From assembly GCA_037176725.1 (NCBI GenBank), contig JAZBRS010000029.1:44216001-44280000 (forward strand): 64,000 bases of DNA, given 5' to 3'. Below, in pieces: positions 35,640 through 46,849 of the stretch. Every line of letters starts with the position of its first letter. The first letter of the stretch is position 1. Origin of the DNA: Posidonia oceanica. Its lineage: Eukaryota; Streptophyta; Magnoliopsida; Alismatales; Posidoniaceae. Both the position numbers and the translations under genes were made by a program. Under the pieces are notes generated by a model, which saw only the letters and a list, made by a program, of their open reading frames with translations, ran no database searches and had not been told where the DNA came from.

Positions 35640-36174
35640 GCAAAACCAAAACCCTAAAACCCTAATCAAGCCCAAAACACATTAATCAACCCAAAATAAC
35701 CATTAAAAATTTTGATTAAAATCCTAACCTACAGCACAACCCTTCTAATATTTTTATTTATTTTTAGTTCCTTTTTATTAATTTTATTTTCCCATTCTAC
35801 CCTCTCATTCTACCTTACTTCTCTTTTTCTTTCTTTCTTTTCTTTACTGGGCCCTTTGGCCCGTTTCTTCGTTTTATTTTTTATTTTCTTCCTTCGGCCC
35901 ACAGTCCAGCCCGCCTTCATTCCCCTCCTTCTTCCTCCTCCTTCCTCAACGTTTCCACCGGATTTTCTCCCGCGAGCTGTGGCAACAGAGTTCCCTCCTC
36001 CATTTGAATTTCGAAGCTCCATCCTTTCATCTACAGCAGCTCGCCGTCTCCTCCATCTCAGCACCAAATCCGGAGGCATTGAGTGCCGGTCGCCTCGTCG
36101 TCTCCTCTGCTGCAGTATGACGCCGTTGTTTTCAAATTCCCAGCGCGCGTGCCGGCAGCTTCTCCTCATATAAG
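35640..36174 (+). promoter_or_regulatory. LTR promoter: telobox, GGCCCA and TATA motifs
   Basis: AACCCTAAAACCCTAA words at about 35648-35672, TGGGCCCTTTGGCCCG (35848-35863) and CGGCCCACAG (about 35895) precede ATATAAG at 36168-36174. Teloboxes with TGGGCC/GGCCCA (site II) elements are known from promoters of plant growth-related genes. The same order is in the 3' LTR (TATAAG at 56175). Transcription start is predicted about 30 bp after the TATA box. This is inferred from motifs only. Confidence 0.5.
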
Positions 36175-39100
36175 CCTGCGTCCTTCAACTCCGTTCAGAG
36201 GCTGGCAGTGAGCGATCCAGAGAGAGCAATCCAGAGCAAACAAGAGCGACCCAGAGAGAGCAAGCCACCAGAGAGCATTCCCCAGAATTTTCCTCTCCAC
36301 CTGTGCGACCCTCCATGTTCCTCCCGTTCATCCTTCCAATTCCAGAGAGAAGATGACCAGAGAGAGTGTTTGAGTGTCCACCAGTGCATCCCGGAGAGAG
36401 GCCACCCATTCCAGAGCTTTCCCATACCCAGACCTTCTCCATTTCCCTCCTCAAAATCCACCAGACTCCTCCCCTTCTTTTCCAATAGCCCAGCACCACT
36501 TCAGGCCTCCATCTTTCTTCCAATTACTCCCCCAACCTCACCCCGAAACTCAGCATCCTTCCCGACCATTCCACCACCCGAATCACCCCTCAATCACCCC
36601 CTGACCACCCGACACACCAGACCTGCAACCCAACAGAACCCACCACACAATTCCCTTCGCCACAGTCCGCAGCCTCCTCCCAGATTCCACCCCGACAATC
36701 CTTGAACCACCACCTTTCCAGAGCCTCCAACCACGAACCTAACCGTTCACCACAGACTGCAAACTCCACTACAAACACCTGCATCAGCCACTGACCAGAA
36801 ATCCGATCAACTCCCAAATCCTCTCCACAGCCTCCAGAACAGCAATCCAATCACCCAGAATCACTCCCCGCACCTCCAGCAATCTTCCAGAACACTCCAT
36901 CCAGCCTGAGGAGCAGCAAACATCCTCCCTGACCTCCGGCAGCATTCTGTGAACCCAAAAGTGCCGAATCCTCACCCGAGCTGTAGAGCTTCAGTCCGGT
37001 CGATCAGAAAGCACCGGAGGGATGTTCTGAGGCAGCTCCAACCTTCGCGAGCGACTGACGATCACCGTAGCGACTGGACGAACGCCGCCGGCCACCTCTG
37101 GAACCACTGACGTCGGGAGGACATCTCAGAAGCAGACTCAGGTACATTTTGCTTCCCTTAGCTTCCTCTTCCTTCCCTCTTGCTTCTCCAGCCTTTAAAT
37201 TAGGATTTCCGATCTTCCTGCTCCGAGTCAAGCTCCGGTCAGACCGTCTTCTCCGGCGACGTTCTCCGGTCGTCCCGTCGCTCTGGCCAGCTGAACGCAG
37301 CTCTGGTGGATGCCTCAGGTCCGCATAGGTCTCAGGAACCTTCTCCGGCCCTCAGAACGCAGCGTCACTGCATCGATCGGCCGGACGAAGTTTCTGAAGC
37401 TCTGCAGACCTCCGGCGACCGCTCCAGCTCGCTCCGGTCCATGCCGACCTCCGCCGAGCACCGTCCGACCTCCGTCAGCGCCAGGAGCTGCTCCCCCGCC
37501 GGTCTGTGCATCTCCAAGCCCCCTGTGCCGGCGTTCATGGGCGCTGGCAGCTTGCTGCTACAGTGCCCATGGCGCCGGAGCTTTCACTATTCCTTTATTT
37601 TTCTCTGGCTAAAGTTTTCTGGTGAATATTGCATATCTGGCTTGAGTTTTCTTTATTTTGCGTTCCGGTCCTTATTTAATTAAATCTGCTGTTTTCTGTG
37701 TTAAAACCATACTAAATTGCATGAACTGTTTGTGTTTTCCTGTATTTGCATGATAGTCCATTTACTGTGCATTCATTCATTAGAAAATTAGATTTCAGCC
37801 CTCCTGTTTTTGATTTTTGCATTTAAGTCCTGCAGTAGTTTATTTAAATTTAATGCTGTAACTTTGCCTTATTGCATTGCATTCTGAGCCCCTATTGTTT
37901 TCTGTTTTTGCATTTTAATCCACTGCACTGTAGAACTTAGGATTTGTTTTTTATTTTTGCTTGTTGCATTGCATATTCTATCCTCTGTTTTCTGATTTTT
38001 GCATGTAGGTCCTTTCTAATGCATAGTAGTCATTTTTCATGCATATTTGGCTTATTATATTGCATTTTCAACCCTGTTTTTTTAAAAAATTGCACTGCAG
38101 TCCTGTTATCTGATTTTCAGAGCATTTTTTCCATATAAAATTGCATATTTGACCCTTGCATGATTTAAAAATCACACATAGGTCCTTGCATCTTTCAAAA
38201 ACCATGTAAAAAGACCATTTTGCCCCTAACTTGCATCCTAGCTCCTATGCTTACCAAATTGCATGCAGACCCTCCACCAGTATTCTCGGACTCCCCAGGA
38301 CCCTATTTTCTAGAAAATTTGCATTTTAGACCCCAGTTTTTCCAAAATTGCATTCTGACCTCTTTCTGCTTTCAAAACCTCTTTTAAGGCATACCCTCTT
38401 TTCAAAACAGCTTTCTGAGCCTAGTTTTTTGCAAAATGGACCTCTGTCCTCTCCTGTTTTCGAAATCCTTTCCTGTGGACCCCTGTTTCTTGGAAAATTT
38501 GCATTTTTAGCCCCTTTCTTTTTCAAAATGCTTTCTGAAATCCTGGCTTTTCCCAGTGTTTTCTCTTTGCTTTTTCTTGCTTTTGCATGCATTCTGCATC
38601 CATCTGGTCTTGCATTTCAGCATCTTCTTGCACACACTAAGCACTTTTAGCTCCCTTTCACTGGGGAGGACCTTTTGCACACCCCTAGGACCTCCTGAAC
38701 ACCTAGATCTGTTCTTCTCCCCTGTTCTGGCCCTTCTGCCTTGAAGCCGCGATATCTTCTAATCCGGTCGTTGGATCTTCTCAAGTAAGCTGCCCAGGCG
38801 ACCGCAGCGAAGCGCTCTTCAGCATGGACCAGACAGATTTCAGATCAGGCTCTTGGATTTCCAGGTATGTCCTCTTGAACCTCTGCATTGTATCCATTTG
38901 CATGCCATTTGCACAGTTTTTCTTGTTTTCGCTTTCTGTCTCTTTGAGCATGTAGAATAGGGCCTCCCCTTTCTACTTCTATCTCCAAATCCTCGTTTCG
39001 CGTATTCCTGAGTGTTTTGTGTTATGTTTTCCTTGGATTTACCACAGAATGTGACTTTCTTCCCCCTTTTCCACGATCCGATCACATCGCGAGCTTTGGG

Positions 39101-39309
39101 CAGCGTGCGAGACACACCGTGGAACGGTTTAGCGGGAAATAGTCGCAAAGAGGTGGTAATCCCTCCGTTTGCACACTCTCCCCTCCGTAGGTCTTCACAC
39201 CTACTCTGAGCGGTCCTAAACGACGTCTGTTCTTACACATGCGTTGTTTTGCCTCCCCTTTTGCCTCTTCTGATCTTTTCTCTGCATTCTTGCATTCGCA
39301 TGGCTTTTC

Positions 39310-39600
39310 CGGGGTTTTGCTTCGCTGTTTTGGCGCTGTTTCGCGTGCCCGCTCTCGCTTTGGCACCGTTTTGCGTGCCTGCTTTGCTTTTGAGCCGTTC
39401 TGCGTGCTCGCTTTCCTTTTGGCACGGTTTTGCGTGTCTGCTATCGTCTTTTGCATCGTTTTGCGTGCCTTTCGGTTTTCTTGTCTCGTTTCGCGTGTTG
39501 CCTTGTTTCCCGTTCGTTTTGCATGTCGGTTTCGCTCTTTTGCATCGTTTTGCATGCGTTGCTCATCTCTCGCCTCGTTTTGCGTGTTTTACGCCGTTTT
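39310..39600. repeat. Minisatellite-like units in element III 5' LTR
   Basis: About nine diverged units of 28-36 bp with core GGCACCGTTTTGCGTGCC, which folds with GGCAC/GTGCC arms; a variant unit has GCAT/ATGC arms around CGTTTTGC. A copy lies at 59310-59605. It is the short ancestral-looking form of the expanded solo-LTR array. Confidence 0.65.
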
Positions 39601-39879
39601 CCCTTTCATGTCGATTGCATTGCATGGTTTTTTCGCTGTTTCGTTTTTTCGCCTGCATTCGCATATAGGGCTGTGATGCTTACTGTCTGGAGTTCTCACG
39701 AGCTAGGTTTCGCCTAGTTAGGAACACGGACAGCGTAGCTGAGCACTTAGAGAGCACGTTTACTTCCTTGCTTTGTTTCTTCCCACTTAGAGCACACCTT
39801 GAGCATTCATTTAGGCATTTATAGGCACATAGGCATTCAATCCTGCATTTTCCTGCGTATGCGAGCGTAAGCCTAGAAA

Positions 39880-39960
39880 GACCGATTCTCGGGCGTGACG
39901 GGGGTGCCTAACACCTTCCCCGCGTGTAACAGGAGTCCTTGCCCTGTCTTTTGGCCCGCA
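39880..39960 (+). promoter_or_regulatory. Conserved U5 block, element III
   Basis: GACGGGGGTGCCTAACACC followed by TTCCCCGCGTGTAACAGGAG and GGCCCGCAATGACC is shared with LTR I, the solo LTR and LTR II. It contains the hairpin GGTG-CCTAA-CACC and the near-palindrome AGGAGTCCT. Confidence 0.55.
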
Positions 39961-40118
39961 ATGACCGTACTGCCCTTATCCTAGGCTAGAGTCATCTCAT
40001 TTGCATTTGTTTGCATTTGTTTTCCTTTGCATTGCTTTGCTTTGCATTTCTTGCTCGGTTTTGCGTGTTAATTCACGCATTTCCCCCGGTTTTCCTTGTC
40101 TCCTGTTAATAGACATGG

Positions 40119-40129
40119 TGGCGACTCTG
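40119..40129 (+). other. PBS-like motif inside element III LTR
   Basis: TGGCGACTCTG is identical to the first 11 bases of the real PBS at 40245, 126 bp upstream of it and inside the LTR, preceded by ATAGACATGG. The 3' LTR has it at 60123-60133. Confidence 0.75.
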
Positions 40130-40244
40130 ATTTGTCTTATCTTTCCTTTTTCTCCTCGATTTTAAGCGTTTTCGAGTTGAGCCTCTTCCTCGGATCCAAT
40201 CGCCGCTAAATCAGCAAGCCTGATTCCGATCGGGATCGCTACAG

Positions 40245-40262
40245 TGGCGACTCTGCTGGGGA
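40245..40262 (+). other. Primer-binding site of element III
   Basis: TGGCGACTCTGCTGGGGA starts two bases after the LTR end. It is compatible with an Arg-type tRNA primer as reported for Ogre; the isoacceptor was not checked. Confidence 0.85.
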
Positions 40263-41567
40263 TGAGACTAGACTCCGGCTTTCGTTCCCGGCTTTTCGCT
40301 CGCCTGTTTTGCAGCTTTGTCTACCTTGTGTGCCTTCTTCGCCTATTTTGCTCGCTTTTCTGTGCAAACACCTAGCGAGTCGCTTCGTAGCTACTTTGCT
40401 TAGGATTTGCACCTCTTTTGCCTCGGTTTGCGCTTTCCTTTGCCTGGCTTTGCTCCTTTGCCTGTTTATTTACTTACTGTCTTGCTTGTGCCCTTATCTC
40501 CTTTACAGTCTGCTTACTTTTACTTTACTTTACTTGCTTATTACTGCTTTAATTCTCGCACATTACATGTCTACATACTTTGTTTGGCTAAAATACATGC
40601 TTTTTGAACGTTGAATGCTTCTTTTACACTCTTGCTATGTCACTACACACGCACATACTATGCTTACATGCTTTTTGACTTGATGAATGTTTCTTTTTCA
40701 CCATCATATTCACAAACACTCGCACATGCCATGAACATGCCTTTTGTTGTGTTGTATGATGGTTGCTTGCCATTTTGACTGATTTTCTTCCCTTTTGCAC
40801 TTGCCATGCTTAGGATAGTAGAGACTTGTCTGCTTCCCCCATGGTTAACTAAAAAATGCAAGAAAAAGGAACTTCTAGGGGCAACTAGAGACTACAAACA
40901 ATCCTTCACTCCCTTTGGTTAATAAAATGTGCAAGATAAAAAACTCTAATCATTTGCATAAGCATCATATAGGGCATGCATTCTTCTCCTCTGAGTCCAC
41001 CTACTAGTCTGCGAAGGACGGTTCCGGCCTCTTGTTCCACTGCTTTGGGCGTGGCATAAGTTGGTCGGTCCGTCCCCTCCTTGTCCAGGGGTCGTGTCGG
41101 TGTTAGTAGAGGGTACCACCCACGCTTTGGCGGGGTAGAGGCCACCAACGCACCACCCTGTCATTACCTGAGCTTTGGGCCGGGAGTTTGACAGGGGACC
41201 TACTTTTTCTGACCTGAGTCAGTGACCCGTACATCCAGGGATACCCGGAGTAGACAGCCTTGCTAGGAAACACTAGTTAGGTAAGGGGGCATACTAGAAA
41301 GCATGCACATCATTCATGCCACTTAACTAACTCATTTGCATTCATCTTTTAGTTTCTAACCCTAATTTCCTTCTGTTGTGTCAGCGTGATCGGTAAGCGA
41401 GTTTCCCTTTGCCAGAGCTCGAGTATCGACCCTCGTTGATGCCCTTTTGCGACTTAGTTCGCGACCATTCCCCCTTTGAGCTATCCGCATTTGCGACGAT
41501 AGCTCCTCTTAGGAAGCACCGCTTGAATACTCGTCGCAGCCCTGTTCTCACACGCTCTAGGTCAGCG
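40263..41567 (+). other. Element III leader (5' UTR)
   Basis: Non-coding. It is T/C-rich near the PBS (40280-40600). A block at about 40985-41220 is shared with elements I and II, including the hairpin CCCCTCCTTGTCCAGGGG (41074-41091) and GAGGGTACCACCC. No separate Ogre-style ORF1 was found before gag. The frame is open from 41409, but homology to the other gags begins at MAQ (41568). Confidence 0.55.
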
Positions 41568-43313
41568 ATGGCCCAGTACGTTAGTGAGCCTTCTTTTACT
41601 CCTGTCACGGAGGGTGTTCCCGTTCTGGCCCCTCCGGTTGCTCTTTCTGTCCCCCTTGTTCCCCCTCCGACGCCAGGGTTTCCTCCTCTGACGTCTCTAG
41701 GTTCTCAGTACACCCCAAGGCAGTGGCAAGCCTCCCTTCCTCCGGATCCGGTCGCCGAGCCTATCTTGACGGCCGTTACTCGCGCTCCGGAGACGCCACT
41801 GCCCCCTCCGTCCCAGGGATACGTCGCTTTCGACATCCCTTCCACCGCTGCTGCGACCTTTGCTGTAGAATCCTTCCCTCCCGGACAGTCTGTGTCCGTG
41901 CCACTTGTTTCTCAGCCTTCGCCGGCACTGCACTTCAGCGTCCCCGCTGCCGAGACGCCTGAGGCGCAGTACCAGCACCTGATGGAGCTTGCCCAGAGAC
42001 TGCAGGGCATGGCTCTATCAGTTCGTCCTTCTTCTGTCTCTGTCGTCCCTGAGGTTCATCCGAGGCCAGTTCCTGCATTTCATGCATCAACCTCTGCACC
42101 TCCGCCTTGACCATCGTCGCAACTGCTCACGGTTCCGACGATGGGGGCCCGTCAACTGCCTCCCGCACAACACTTGGCACAGCATGCTCCATTTCCTTCT
42201 GGTGGTCAATCCTTTGGATCGGCTGGAGCTCAGTACCTCGCTGGCTCGCTGTCTGGCACCCCGCCTGTACAGCAACTGGTGCTCCGTCATCCTCCCCCTA
42301 TCCCAGCACAGCATGGCATTTATTCTTCTCCTCTTCACCAAGTCCAGCATCTTGCATACACTCCTGCATACACTGTCCCCCAGCACGGATACGCCGGCCA
42401 TCCCGTTGCTCCACCAGGCGACGCTATGGTAGATCCGGAGGAGCACTTAGGTGCGACCCATTCGGCGTATGTGCTCACTACCCCTGCTGATCCCTCTCCT
42501 ACAGCAGCAATTCCAGACCCCATCAATAACCGGATGGACGTCTTGGAGAAGGCACTACGACTAGTGCAGGGTACTGAGCACCAGACCTACCAATTTCGGG
42601 ACCTCTGCTGCTTTCCAGAGGCGGTACTCCCTCCGAAGTTCAAGATCCCGGACTTCGAGAAGTATAATGGTAGGGGCTGCCCCGTAGCACACCTGAAGGC
42701 GTATTGCGGTGATCTCGCTCAGCTTCAGGCTGACGAGAGGTTGCTGATCCGCTTGTTCCAGAAGAGTTTGACCGGGCCGGCACTCAAGTGGTTCACATCA
42801 CTCGATATGTCAGCCATCAAGACTTGGAACGACCTCAGTCAGGCATTCCTGGAGCAATACTCCTTCAACCTCGATCTGGTCCCAAAGAGGGCGGACTTGA
42901 TCGCAATCAAGCAGAATTCTGGCGAGCCGTTCGGGGAGTACGTCGGCCGCTGGCGCGCCCTTGCCTCCCAGGTTCGAGATAGACCCTCTGACGAGGAGTC
43001 TATCGAGATCGTTATCAAAGGGGCGCAGCCGTCTCTCGGAGCTCTGCTTAGCATTCAGCCAGTCACTACTTTTGCGGCAGTCATCAGAGCTGGAGCGCGC
43101 GTGGAGAGTTCTTTGCGGAGTGGCAACTTCCCAGCTCTCTCTGCGTTCGCTAAGCAGGCAGTGATCAGCAGCAACAGTGCCAACAGCAGCACCTTCAACA
43201 ACAACAACAGCGGCAGCAACAACAACCGCCCAAAGAGGAAGGATTCGCCGAAACCCGCTGTTGCATTCGTCGATTCTCCTGCTGTGCCTGTTCGCTTGCC
43301 GTCTCGGCCTGCG
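41568..43313 (+). pseudogene. Element III gag
   Basis: The start MAQYVSEPS at 41568 is chosen because elements I and II begin with related M-A/D-Q sequences. The Pro-rich N-terminal part is broken by TGA at 42108-42110, where element I has a sense codon. The frame then resumes unchanged. Retrotransposon gag core: CCFPEAVLPPKFKIPDF, YNGRGCPVAHLKAY, LFQKSLTGPALKWFTSLD and FGEYVGRWRALASQVRDRP (about 42600-42990). A Ser/Asn-rich tract (43160-43240) follows. A one-base frame change near 43310 separates gag from the downstream frame. Gag forms the particle and binds RNA; here one stop and one frameshift disable it. Confidence 0.88.
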
Positions 43314-46300
43314 CAGCTCAGATGGTGTACGCTCCTGCACCTAGGAACCCGCACACACCGCACATCACTACCACCGCTAGACCGGTCTATCCTGCCGCAC
43401 CGGTCCAGCAAGGCTCACATCCAAGGCAAAGAAGACCACCCGCTGAGAGGAGGAATTTCACCCCACTGGTGGAACCACTCACGGTCATCTTGCCGAAGGT
43501 GGCATCGCTCCTGAAGTTCCCGGAGGTTCGTCCGCCGCCAAGCCCTCTGCCGCATTGGTTTAGGCCGGACCTCTTCTGCAATTTCCATCGAAGCGTCGGG
43601 CATTCGACGGACAATTGCTTCTCCCTGCGGAACGCGATTCAGGACCTGATCGAATCGGGAACGATTGTGATCGACACGCACGAGGCGTCCACTCAAGCAC
43701 ACACTCATGCATCTGCATCTCCAGCTGTTCCCCCGCATCCTGGCATCGTCCGTCAACCTTTACCGGAGCACTCTTATCTGGGAGGGGCGGGAACCTCAGG
43801 CATCCACTCTGTCTTTCCTTCTGGGCCTGCTACCTCTGTGGTCGACCCTTCTGATCTTATCTTTGACATCTCTGAGCCTTTCCCAGTCAGTCTCTATCTG
43901 GCGGCAGTTGCCGGCTCCGAGTCGGGAATCCATTTGATCCGACCGCGTGCTAGGCCGGAGCGCCCTCTCGCGCCCCCCACCGTGCTCCCTCAGGCTCAAT
44001 CTTCTGTACACCTCTTAGCTAGAGCCCAGCCTAGTTCTCCCATCCACCTTTTAGGGCGGCCTCAGTTACACCTTCTAGGCAGACCTCAACCTGCCCCAGC
44101 CTTCCCACCCCAACAACCATACCCACTAGATAGACCTCAACATCCTGTAGGTCCCCCTGTAACCCCTCCTGTGCTCGCAGCACATGCTCCAGTCGTCATT
44201 GATTTGACCCTGGACACCCATCACGTCCCTTACAGCTACGCCACAGAAATGTGCGCGGAAGTAACGCGATCGGGGAGGGTTTATAGGCTCCCAGCACCGG
44301 CAACTAGGCCAACTCACCCTGGACCTGTTATACCCCCACCCTCAGGCCAACCCTTAGCAGATCCAACCCCGGATCAGCCTGTAGTTAGCCAAATCCCTAG
44401 CCAACCTGTAGTAACCCAGCTTCCTGTCACCACCCCTGTAGAACCTGCTTGAATCACCCCTCCAGCTGCTAGGAGAAGCCAACCTAAAGCAGACCTAACC
44501 TCCCAGCTTAAGACGGTTAAAGCCGACATGTCCATCTGGGATTTGATCCACACTTCTGCCGAACACCGCGAGGCTTTTCTTCGCGTGTTCCAGGCTGCTC
44601 ATGTGTCCCAGTCCATTGAGCCTTCTGCCTTGGAGAGCATGGTTGGGTTAATCGCGGAGCCCCAGGTCATCTCTTTTACGAGTGATGAGCTGCCTCCGGC
44701 AGGGATTAATCACAACCAGCCCCTTTTCATCACAGTGCAGTTCAAAAACTTTCGCATTCCCCTGACACTGGTTGATAACGGGTCAGGCCTTAACGTCTGC
44801 CCCTTGCGTACAGCAACCAAGCTCGGATTCAAAGTCGAGGATATCACGCCAGCCGTGAAGGGAATGACTGCTTTTGACAACACTCACCATGACGCTCTAG
44901 GGATTCTGGTTATCCCTCTGGCTATCGGTCCGGTCGTCTTCGACGTAGAATTCTATGTCGTCGACTTGAAGCCTAACTTCAATCTTCTGCTTGGGCGCCC
45001 TTGGCTCCACAAGCATCAGGTTCTTCCTTCGACCCTCCATCGAATGATAAAGTACCGTCGTGGCGATGATGTCATTGTCGTCATGGCGGAGAACTTTGAG
45101 AAGGAGCGGATTGAAGCAGTCTCTCCCGTGTCTTCGCAATCCATCCCGTTTGACCCCGAGACTTCTGAAGCCCTCTATCGCATTAACCGGTGTGAGCCAG
45201 TTAACTTCGTTCCTGATCTTGAACGTGTCAACTCCTTGACCGTTCACAGCAACCCTTTTCGAATGGTCGAGAATGTATGTCACAGGTGGGGTTACACAAA
45301 AAGTACGCCGCTCGGGCGTCACGGCCAAGGGATCGCGGAGCCGATCGTAGCAGTGGAGCGAAGGAAATCTGAAGGCCTCGGCTACGAACCAAAGCTCAAC
45401 GAAGATCACTGCTTCCAGCTCAAAGATCGTGCACCAGCCATCCCCAGAGACCTCACTAACTTTACCAATGCAGGAATTCTGGGATCAACCGACTACCAAG
45501 CCACAGCGCCGGCAGAGGATTGGGTGTGTATTGAGGACTACTACTCGGATGAGGAGCAGTCTGATGCAATAGAGGCAGTCCCAATCAACTCAGCAGAAAC
45601 AGTGGTCAGAGCGAAGGCCCCACAGTCAGTTTATTTAGCTCTCCCTCTGGCAGAAACAGCAGGCAGCTCAGCAGGCCCTGTGGCAGATGCAAGTTCTCAT
45701 CCTTCAGCAGCCACACCAGTTCTCCAAGAACAGTCAGCAGCAGTGCAGGAGTCGGAGACACTCCTCTTGGCAGAACCAAGTATGCTACCAGCGGTCACGG
45801 ACACATCAGTGCCACTGCCCCCATCTCTGGAGGGGCAGTCCATCAACTCAGTCAGTAGCGTGGCCCAGCCCGCTCCCTCAGCATCATCTTCAGGAATGCA
45901 GCTGGCGCAGTCCGCTCCGCATTTTCCTGACAACCAGCAGCAGCTCTCATGGCAAGACCCTATGGCGTCAGAGGCTGCGCTCTCTCAGTTACGGCCCGAT
46001 ACAAAAGGCCAACTGAGCACCACATTATCCGGGCCCTTGAGCCCTCCAAAGAGCACCCCTGCTTACTCTCCGACAGTGACCCTGGAAGCTTATTCATCAG
46101 TAGCACCGCTGGCCTGTCTATTTGGGCCTTCTACATCTGAACTGCCATCAGCGGACGCGCCCGTGAACCAGATCATGCAGACTCTAAGGGCGGCGATCCA
46201 TCTTGCAGCCGGGCTAGTGCCGCAGGCCCCCTGCGCCTACTACGTCGACTCCCCCTCAGATGAAGAAGAAGGAGTGGCGATAGAAGCCCAGGTCAATTCT

Positions 46301-46849
46301 TGGATGTCTGACCTAGAATTGCTTTATCAAGAACAGATCAAGTCGATAGCAGAAGACCTGGCAGACCATCAAGCTGCAGAAAGGAAAGGAAAAGCCGTAG
46401 TTACGGATCCTCCTCTACAAGAGGACCATGCTTCTATCATGGTCCTAGAAGACTCAGCAGCGCCGGACTCCCCTAGACCAGATGAGCTCATCACTCTTCA
46501 ACCAGAAGGCGGGTCTAGGTGGTTTGTGCAACCCATGCCTCACCTGAGCAATGCATCGAGCGGCAGTGACCAGATCAGCCGCCAGTCCGGCATATCCTCC
46601 ACAAACACACTAGAAGACCCAGAGGGGGGAGCATCAGCAGTAGATGCAGCAGTAGCAGAGCAGAATGCCTCAGCAGCCTCAGCAGCACAGTCGGCAGAGC
46701 AATCAGCAGTATCAGCAGCAGAATCAGCAAAGCCCCTCCACATCAGCTGCACAACATGTCTTCGCCATGGCCTTTCTCCACCTGGGGGATCGATGTCATT
46801 GGCGCCATCCACCCTGCTGCTTCAAATGGTCATCGTTACATTCTGGTAG
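43314..46849 (+). pseudogene. Element III gag C-terminus, protease and linker
   Basis: One frame from about 43314 to 46849, interrupted by TGA at 44450-44452. First comes the knuckle FCNFHRSVGHSTDNC (C-X2-H-X4-H-X4-C), then GGAGTSGIHSVFPSG, repeated Leu-Gly-Arg-Pro-Gln linker units (44030-44130) and TLDTHHVPYSYATEMCAEV. After the stop, SIWDLIHTSAEHREAF leads to the aspartic protease with LVDNGSGLNVCPL (about 44770) and LLLGRPWLHKHQV. The RT linker follows with YYSDEEQSD (45540) and CAYYVDSPSDEEEG (46230). The last 40 codons overlap the integrase in another frame. Protease motifs are intact. The linker is Ser/Gln/Ala-rich and turns CAG-repetitive just where RT should begin. Confidence 0.88.
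46640..46731 (+). other. CAG-rich junction replacing RT-RNase H
   Basis: A run of GCAGCAGTAGCAG/TCAGCAGC words joins the linker to sequence that in the integrase frame reads APPHQLHNMSSPWPFSTWG, typical of the end of the HHCC-core linker in Tat integrases. The RT, RNase H and HHCC zinc finger (roughly 2 kb in intact relatives) are missing. The junction lies within this tract; the exact base is uncertain. Confidence 0.6.

Larger units (their letters stand above)
34281..40243 (+). repeat. Element III 5' LTR
   Basis: The 5963-bp LTR runs TGTTGACACCCC to GGATCGCTACA. It has telomere-like CCCTAA words at 34352-34372, a CT-rich tract (34690-34970), an A-rich tract (34980-35700), ACCCTAA words (35648-35672), GGGCCC/GGCCCA motifs (35849-35910), a TATA box (36169), CT/GC-rich sequence (36200-37570), a TTGCAT-word tract (37580-38650), minisatellite (39310-39600), U5 block (39880-39960) and PBS-like motif (40119-40129). 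ORFs such as 36208-36705 are preserved in both LTRs only because LTRs are copies, and have no domain. Confidence 0.95.

Noticed and set aside
36208..36705. Pro/Ser-rich ORF in the element III LTR, conserved at 56184-56710
   Set aside because: Conservation is simply LTR duplication. It lies downstream of the TATA box in CT-rich leader sequence and has no domain; frames differ between the two LTR copies because of an indel.
40263..41400. Ogre-style ORF1 upstream of gag in element III
   Set aside because: Looked for because Ogre elements often carry one, but no long ORF exists between the PBS and gag.
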